From an uncultured Eubacterium sp. (lineage in GTDB: Bacteria; Bacillota; Clostridia; Lachnospirales; Lachnospiraceae): a DNA stretch of 11,223 nt. Made by a program: the position numbers and the translations under genes. The notes below the pieces were generated by a model. The model was not told the origin of the DNA and searched no databases. It worked only from the letters and a program-made list of their open reading frames with translations. Below, piece after piece: positions 7,453-11,223 of the stretch. Location: NCBI GenBank assembly GCA_910584595.1, contig CAJUBQ010000080.1, positions 10,056-21,278 on the forward strand. Direction: 5' to 3'. Numbering within the stretch: position 1 is the first letter of the stretch; the number at the start of each line of letters is the position of its first letter.

Positions 7453-8393
7453 GATTTCATAACCCCTTCTAAAAATTCCGTCATCGCATGTTCATAAGCT
7501 TCCATATCTTTATAGTAGCTCTCTGCATGAGCGGCCCCACGAATGATTAATTTTGTTGTTTCAGATGCACAGTTTTCTTCGATTTCGTCACACATGCTGC
7601 AAGGAACAAAAGTGTCTGCATCTCCATGAATCAAAAGAATTGGAATTTTTGCTTTACGCACTTCTCTGGCAGCATTACACTCATCCAGACCATATCCGGC
7701 TTTTTTCCGGTTTATGGAATCTGTGATCTGCATAATTGGAAATGCCGGCATATGGTACATGGAATGCAGCACATGGGTAAATACTTTTTTTGGCGAGGTA
7801 AATGCGCAGTCGGAAATCACCCCTTTTACCTGGGTCGGCAGCTGCAGACCGCTGGTCATCAATACTGTAGACGCGCCCATAGAAATTCCATGCAGAATGA
7901 TCTTTACCTCATCCCCACATTGACGAATGGCCCAATCGATCCAGGCACAGGCGTCAATCCGATCCAGACATCCAAAGCCAATATACTCCCCTTCGCTTTC
8001 TCCATGCGCCCGCTGATCTACCTGCAGCATACTGTATCCACGGGATAAATAATAATCAGATAACCCGCAGAAATCACTCATAGCCTGTCCGGTATATCCA
8101 TGAAAACAGATCACCATCTTATTATCATCCTGTGGAAAATAAACGGCATGAAGCCGCAATCCATCTCCGGATTTTTGATATACATCTTCATGCGGATAGG
8201 AAAGCATCCGCTCTTTGCGTTCCTGAATTAACGGCATATGCACATTCCAGTCTGTGCCGGACATTTTTATCGTACGTCCCACATCCGCTTTGCTGCGTTT
8301 CATTGTCCTGCGGTATAAATAGGCTGAAGCCCCTGCTTCTGCTGCCGCAAGCGCCCCTGCTGCAATTGCTGTTCCTTTTATTATTTTCTTCAT
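7449..8393 (-). CDS. Membrane-anchored alpha/beta hydrolase
   Basis: This 314-residue serine hydrolase has an N-terminal hydrophobic segment (about 5-26) followed by a basic RRTMKRSK stretch, which suggests a membrane anchor or uncleaved signal. The oxyanion HG motif is at 98-99 (FHGYTG), the nucleophile Ser171 in GISMG, the acid Asp260 in HGDADTFVP, and the His in GAAHAE at 289. It resembles the large family of Firmicutes hydrolases of the FrsA/BAAT type, whose substrates are mostly unknown. In this operon it could act as a thioesterase, a lipase supplying fatty acids, or an esterase/amidase on the product; this is inference. The frame extends six codons upstream to a TTG, but GGAG (8398-8401) points to the ATG at 8393. 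The gene overlaps the condensation gene by 4 bp. Confidence 0.87.
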   Translation of the reverse strand: MKKIIKGTAIAAGALAAAEAGASAYLYRRTMKRSKADVGRTIKMSGTDWNVHMPLIQERKERMLSYPHEDVYQKSGDGLRLHAVYFPQDDNKMVICFHGYTGQAMSDFCGLSDYYLSRGYSMLQVDQRAHGESEGEYIGFGCLDRIDACAWIDWAIRQCGDEVKIILHGISMGASTVLMTSGLQLPTQVKGVISDCAFTSPKKVFTHVLHSMYHMPAFPIMQITDSINRKKAGYGLDECNAAREVRKAKIPILLIHGDADTFVPCSMCDEIEENCASETTKLIIRGAAHAESYYKDMEAYEHAMTEFLEGVMKS

Positions 8394-8443
8394 AATTCTC
8401 CGTTTCTGCAAACTTATAATATTCTAATACGCCTGATGCTGCA

Positions 8444-8776
8444 TTATTTGCCCTTTTTATCAATAAACTCTTTTAATCGCAGCGCTTTGCCGATATCGCC
8501 TTCTACTTTCAGTTTTTGCAGCGTCACAGCCATAACCGGATCCAGTTTACCGGATGCGATCTTCATAAATGTTTCTGCTTTGCCTGTAAACATAGCGTCC
8601 CTGTCAAAATATTCGTATGGTTCTACATAAATGGCGCCGTCTTTTACTTCTACATAAAAGATTCCTTCTGCGTCCCCCACAATGTTAAACTGATATGCCA
8701 AATGCTCTGTGATATCGCTTACATCAGCTTCCATAAATTTGCCTTTAATCTCTGAAAAAAAATCTGCGTATGTCAT
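8444..8776 (-). CDS. SCP2 sterol-carrier-like lipid-binding protein
   Basis: This 110-residue single-domain protein of the SCP2 fold binds acyl or sterol-like lipids in a hydrophobic pocket and has no catalytic residues. The family hallmark is the C-terminal segment GKLDPVMAVTLQKLKVEGD (76-94), followed by a final helix. It is soluble, with no signal peptide. It is the first gene of the operon, about 100 nt from the predicted transcription start, and lies 50 bp before the hydrolase with no terminator between. It may bring a fatty acid or acyl-CoA to the ligase or hold the lipid product. The longer frame starts at 8800, but the strong GGAGGAGA site lies inside that extension. Confidence 0.88.
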   Translation of the reverse strand: MTYADFFSEIKGKFMEADVSDITEHLAYQFNIVGDAEGIFYVEVKDGAIYVEPYEYFDRDAMFTGKAETFMKIASGKLDPVMAVTLQKLKVEGDIGKALRLKEFIDKKGK

Positions 8777-8782
8777 AGTAAC

Positions 8783-8790
8783 TCTCCTCC
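8783..8790 (-). promoter_or_regulatory. Ribosome binding site deciding the SCP2 start
   Basis: GGAGGAGA on the minus strand lies 6 nt before the ATG at 8776 and falls inside the longer open frame. This shows that the internal ATG is the start. Confidence 0.85.
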
Positions 8791-8854
8791 ATAATTTCAT
8801 TGCATTTCCCGGATTTTTGCATGTTTCAAAAACAATTTTTTTGCCTGGTTTTGA

Positions 8855-8874
8855 TTTCGACTCATGGTCAATCC
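8855..8874. promoter_or_regulatory. Predicted TetR operator, site 1
   Basis: The core GACTCATGGTCAA (8859-8871) matches site 2 at 16 of 20 positions over the wider element and lies 44 bp from it, close to four helical turns. It is an imperfect inverted repeat. It falls just downstream of the predicted operon transcription start, where a bound repressor would block elongation or promoter escape. Confidence 0.6.
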
Positions 8875-8886
8875 ATCTTTATAATT

Positions 8887-8915
8887 ACAATAACACTTTT
8901 TCGACCGTTGGTCAA
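8887..8915 (-). promoter_or_regulatory. Predicted promoter of the five-gene operon
   Basis: On the minus strand TTGACC (8910-8915) is followed after 17 nt by TATTGT (8887-8892). Transcription would start near 8880. The -35 box is part of operator site 2, which supports repression by the divergent TetR protein. Confidence 0.6.
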
Positions 8916-8918
8916 CCC
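8899..8918. promoter_or_regulatory. Predicted TetR operator, site 2
   Basis: The core GACCGTTGGTC (8903-8913) is a perfect inverted repeat with a 3-nt centre, GACC-GTT-GGTC, followed by AA. It overlaps the -35 box of the operon promoter. Its twin lies at 8855-8874. Short palindromes of this kind in a divergent tetR intergenic region are typical TetR-family targets. Confidence 0.65.
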
Positions 8919-8976
8919 AGAATTTTAGGTAAATATAACAAAAAATTTTTTCATTTCTGTGAACATTTTTATCAAA

Positions 8977-8994
8977 AGCTATGTTATAATAGCT
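8977..8994 (+). promoter_or_regulatory. tetR promoter (extended -10) inside an inverted repeat
   Basis: TATAAT (8985-8990) is preceded by TG with one spacer base, an extended -10 element, and no strong -35 is present. The inverted repeat AGCTAT (8977-8982) and ATAGCT (8989-8994) encloses it. Transcription would start near 8997. The repeat differs in sequence from operator sites 1 and 2, so any protein binding here is uncertain. Confidence 0.6.
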
Positions 8995-9050
8995 CTGAAT
9001 CTATTTGGCAATGAAAAAAGAAGATACAGACATCAGAATAACTATTTATC

Positions 9051-9057
9051 AGGAAGG
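9051..9057 (+). promoter_or_regulatory. Ribosome binding site deciding the tetR start
   Basis: AGGAAGG lies 10 nt before the ATG at 9068. The longer frame begins with a TTG at 9005 and an ATG at 9011, neither with a ribosome binding site, and both would start within about 15 nt of the predicted transcription start. Confidence 0.7.
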
Positions 9058-9067
9058 CGAAAAAATT

Positions 9068-9682
9068 ATGCCAGAAACTTCAAAATATAACCGGATACTT
9101 GACGCTCTGCAGACCTTAATGGCAGACAAAAATATGCGCAACATTACAGTCAGTGAAATCGCTCAGACGGCCGGCATTGGCAAAGGAAGCATCTATTATT
9201 ATTTTTCTTCCAAAGAAGCTATCTTAGAAGCGCTGATCGAACGAAATTATAAAATGCCGCTGGAAACAGCCAAAGACCTCGCCACACGCACAGATATCCC
9301 ACCGTTTACACGTATGGCCATGATCTTGCAGGCTTGCCGCAACTCTTCGATCGAATACCAGCATCAGGACACGGAACCGATTTCCATCAGTGCGAAAGAA
9401 CAGGCTTACCTGCACCATAAATATTTAAATTACCTGATTTGTGAGTTAAAGCCGGAACTGACAGCGATTATTGAACAGGGAATTGCAAATGGGGAAATCC
9501 ATTTTGATTATCCTGCAGCATTAGCAGAAATCGTTTTAATTGTATTAACCGTGAAAATGGGGAATACGCTGCTGCCCTCTACGCAGGAAAATATTGAAGA
9601 GACGATGCGGGCTTTAATCTCTCTTTTAGAACGTGGTACGGAAAATCCGGAAGGGTCTTTGAATTTTTTACTGGCGCTATAA
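9068..9682 (+). CDS. TetR-family transcriptional regulator
   Basis: This 204-residue regulator has an N-terminal helix-turn-helix at about residues 27-46 (ITVSEIAQTAGIGKGSIYYYF), the classic TetR signature, and an all-helical C-terminal ligand and dimer domain too divergent to suggest a ligand. It is divergent from the SCP2-hydrolase-condensation-ACP-ligase operon and is the obvious candidate to repress it through the two matching palindromes at 8855-8918. Given the operon content, an acyl-CoA, fatty acid or acylated product would be a sensible inducer; this is inference. Its stop codon overlaps the first base of the following terminator. Confidence 0.9.
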   Translation: MPETSKYNRILDALQTLMADKNMRNITVSEIAQTAGIGKGSIYYYFSSKEAILEALIERNYKMPLETAKDLATRTDIPPFTRMAMILQACRNSSIEYQHQDTEPISISAKEQAYLHHKYLNYLICELKPELTAIIEQGIANGEIHFDYPAALAEIVLIVLTVKMGNTLLPSTQENIEETMRALISLLERGTENPEGSLNFLLAL

Positions 9683-9728
9683 AAATACTTCCATTCTGCT
9701 TTGACAGAAAACAGAATGGAAGTATTTT
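9682..9728. terminator. Bidirectional intrinsic terminator between tetR and cysK
   Basis: AAAATACTTCCATTCTG (9682-9698) pairs perfectly with CAGAATGGAAGTATTTT (9712-9728), a 17-bp stem around a 13-nt loop. The stem has A runs on one side and T runs on the other in both directions. It can end both tetR (plus) and cysK (minus, stop at 9749), which converge here. Confidence 0.93.
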
Positions 9729-9748
9729 GTCTGAACCTATGTAAAAGG

Positions 9749-10678
9749 TCAGTTTTGAAATAAAGGCGTAGAAAAATATCGTTCTGCCGTATCCGGAAGA
9801 ATCGTTACGACCGTCTTTCCTTTTCCAAGCTTTTTTGCCAGCTGAATGGCAGCTGCAACATTCGTGCCACTTGATATGCCGCACATAATGCCTTCTTTGC
9901 TTGCAAGATCTTTGGAAGTCTGAATCGCTTCTTCATCCGTAACGATATAAATATCTTCGTAAATATTCTGATTTAGTATCGCAGGAATAATTCCGTCGCC
10001 GATTCCCATCTGCAGATGGGTGCCGATAGAGCCACCGGATAAAATAGCTGCATCCTGCGGCTCTACTGCCCAGATCGTTATATCCGGATATTGTGCCTTA
10101 AGCACTTCTCCAATTCCCGTAATCGTTCCGCCAGTGCCGATACCGGAACAAAAACCGTCAATCTGCCCCTCCACCTGTTCTAAGATTTCTACGCCCGTAT
10201 GATATTTGTGAGCAATTGGATTCGCGGGATTTTCAAACTGTTGAGGAACAAACACGTTGGGATCTTCTTGTGCCATCTGCAGTGCGGTTTTCATACATTC
10301 TTCAATGCAGGCGCCAATATTGCCCGCATCATGAATGAGCACCAGTTCCGCTCCATAATGCTGCACCAGCTTTCTGCGCTCTTCACTGACCGAATCCGGC
10401 ATAATAATCCGCGTCCGGTATCCTCTGACTGCTCCGATCAATGCAAGGCCAATGCCCTGGTTTCCGCTTGTCGGCTCCACAATAATCGTATCTTTATGTA
10501 TCTTCCCTTCTTTTTCCGCACGAGCAATCATCTGATACGCGGTCCGCGTCTTGATGGAACCTCCTACATTCAGCCCTTCAAATTTCACAAGTACATCCGC
10601 GCTGTCCGCAGATACCATTCGGTTGAGCCGAATCATCGGTGTGTGTCCCATTGCGTCTAATATATTTTCGTAAATCAT
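9749..10678 (-). CDS. cysK: Cysteine synthase (O-acetylserine sulfhydrylase), PLP-dependent
   Basis: This 309-residue enzyme of the cysteine synthase family makes cysteine from O-acetylserine and sulfide in the cytoplasm. The PLP lysine is Lys43 in NVGGSIKTRTA, the substrate loop is TSGNQG (70-75), the phosphate-binding loop is GTGGT (181-185), and GISSGTN (267-273) and the closing segment LPDTAERYFST complete the fold. The usual active-site text is NPxxSVKDR and TSGNTG. The changes P to V, D to T and T to Q are, from memory, common in a Clostridia subgroup. Length is standard. AGAGGA lies 5 nt before the ATG. The gene is monocistronic in the window, with no serine acetyltransferase beside it. 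A related activity such as cystathionine beta-synthase is less likely. Confidence 0.88.
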   Translation of the reverse strand: MIYENILDAMGHTPMIRLNRMVSADSADVLVKFEGLNVGGSIKTRTAYQMIARAEKEGKIHKDTIIVEPTSGNQGIGLALIGAVRGYRTRIIMPDSVSEERRKLVQHYGAELVLIHDAGNIGACIEECMKTALQMAQEDPNVFVPQQFENPANPIAHKYHTGVEILEQVEGQIDGFCSGIGTGGTITGIGEVLKAQYPDITIWAVEPQDAAILSGGSIGTHLQMGIGDGIIPAILNQNIYEDIYIVTDEEAIQTSKDLASKEGIMCGISSGTNVAAAIQLAKKLGKGKTVVTILPDTAERYFSTPLFQN

Positions 10679-10715
10679 AGGTGTCCTCTTTCTAATTGCG
10701 TTTTTTTCGTTATCT

Positions 10716-10744
10716 ACTATAGCATACTCTGAGGGCTTCGTAAA
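10716..10744 (-). promoter_or_regulatory. Predicted cysK promoter, proximal
   Basis: On the minus strand TTTACG (10739-10744) is followed after 17 nt by TATAGT (10716-10721). The leader would be about 30 nt, too short for a T-box or SAM riboswitch. Confidence 0.45.
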
Positions 10745-10767
10745 TATAGAACTGCCAAAAAGACGAA

Positions 10768-10796
10768 ATTATAACAGTAAATGTAATGAATGTAGA
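10768..10796 (-). promoter_or_regulatory. Predicted cysK promoter, distal
   Basis: A perfect TATAAT (10768-10773 on the minus strand) has a weak TCTACA 17 nt upstream (10791-10796). The -10 box is better than that of the proximal candidate, the -35 box is weaker. The two may be used together. Confidence 0.4.
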
Positions 10797-10800
10797 TAGA

Positions 10801-11002
10801 GTGTTGCATTGTGGCCATTTGGACGCCGGTAGATGGGAGTTGTCCGGTATTTTTGGCCTCCCGGATGCCGGGAGATAGGAGTTGCCCGGTCTTCCTGTGC
10901 CCGTTCCAGAATGAAAGAAGCCCTAAGCATTCTGCATTTACACTGTGGTGCCGGACGGTCGCGCCGCCAAGTTCGCCCTGGCTAAACGCCAGCAGCTAAA
11001 GG
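10801..11002. repeat. GC-rich intergenic repeat, copy A
   Basis: This begins with GTGTTGC and ends with CAGCAGCTAAAGG, and both landmarks recur in copy B. Shared features include CAGAATG (10907-10913) pairing with CATTCTG (10928-10934), the invariant block CGGACGGTCGCGCC (10952-10965), and the hairpin CTGGC-TAAAC-GCCAG (10978-10992). AAGTTCGC (10969-10976) can also pair with GCGAACTT (11028-11035) beyond the shared part. The composition is richer in GC than the neighbouring genes. No convincing coding frame is present. Confidence 0.8.
10822..10890. repeat. Imperfect 27-bp direct repeat inside copy A
   Basis: Units at 10822-10848 and 10864-10890 match at 23 of 27 positions, offset by 42 bp. 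Copy B has only one such region and is 42 bp shorter here, so copy A carries a local duplication. Confidence 0.75.
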
Positions 11003-11062
11003 CGCCGCTTGGCTTCGCCCCATAAGCGCGAACTTAAGCGGAAATATAACAATTTATAAAAA

Positions 11063-11223
11063 GTGTTGCGTACTGGCTATGCGAACGCTGGATGGGAGGC
11101 GTTGGCCTGTCTGTTTGTGACTTTTCCAGAATGTAAGAAGTTCTAGGCATTCTGCTTCCAGGCTATGGTATCGGACGGTCGCGCCACCTAATTCGCTTCT
11201 GGCGTTCTGCCAGCAGCTAAAGG
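11063..11223. repeat. GC-rich intergenic repeat, copy B (reaches window edge)
   Basis: This runs from GTGTTGC to CAGCAGCTAAAGG with many substitutions relative to copy A. CAGAATG (11127-11133) pairs with CATTCTG (11148-11154), and CGGACGGTCGCGCC (11172-11185) is unchanged. The hairpin CTGGC-GTTCT-GCCAG (11199-11213) keeps its stem while the loop differs. Between the copies, 11003-11062 holds further short inverted segments and an AT-rich spacer. Confidence 0.8.

Noticed and set aside
9005..9067. TTG or ATG start of tetR at 9005 or 9011
   Set aside because: No ribosome binding site, and start would be almost leaderless; AGGAAGG before 9068 is better.
10679..10800. T-box or SAM riboswitch in the cysK leader
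   Set aside because: Both promoter candidates leave leaders too short for these RNAs, and no matching conserved core or terminator is seen.
10811..10999. 62-codon plus-strand open frame in the intergenic repeat
   Set aside because: It lies wholly in repeat copy A, includes the local duplication, has no ribosome binding site and is not maintained in copy B.

Overview
The window looks like chromosomal DNA from a gut Clostridia species, most likely Lachnospiraceae. This rests on moderate AT content, AGGAGG-type ribosome binding sites, intrinsic terminators, and the company of a secreted arabinanase, a choloylglycine-hydrolase-family enzyme and a Clostridia-type cysteine synthase. The species cannot be named from sequence alone.

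Layout, left to right. 1-196: four tandem ~28-bp repeats that are copies of one arm of an intrinsic terminator hairpin (81-140). 197-3845 (minus strand): a secreted GH43 endo-arabinanase carrying two ricin-type lectin domains, followed 58 bp downstream by a choloylglycine-hydrolase-family Ntn hydrolase. 3846-4199: the arabinanase promoter, an AT-rich stretch, a hairpin, and the terminator of the next operon. 4200-8776 (minus strand): a compact five-gene operon, in transcription order an SCP2 lipid-binding protein, a membrane-anchored alpha/beta hydrolase, a free-standing NRPS-type condensation domain, an acyl carrier protein and an AMP-forming acyl ligase. 8777-9067: a divergent control region with two matching operator-like sites, one lying on the operon's -35 box. 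9068-9682 (plus strand): a TetR-family regulator. 9682-9728: a perfect 17-bp bidirectional terminator. 9749-10678 (minus strand): cysteine synthase. 10679-11223: the cysK promoter region, then two diverged copies of a GC-rich intergenic repeat with conserved hairpins.

The most interesting part is the 4200-9682 unit. The ligase would activate a carboxylic acid, probably a fatty acid, and load it onto the ACP. The lone condensation domain would pass the acyl group to a free amine or alcohol. The SCP2 protein could carry the lipid, and the TetR protein could sense acyl ligands. This split ligase/ACP/condensation set resembles, from general knowledge, the gut-Clostridia gene clusters that make fatty acid amides from exogenous fatty acids and amines. 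The accessory SCP2 and hydrolase genes and the altered condensation motif (DHxxxDA) set it apart. Product and substrates are inferred, not visible in the sequence.

All minus-strand genes have good ribosome binding sites and tight spacing. Several starts were moved inward from the longest open frame because the ribosome binding site points to an internal ATG.
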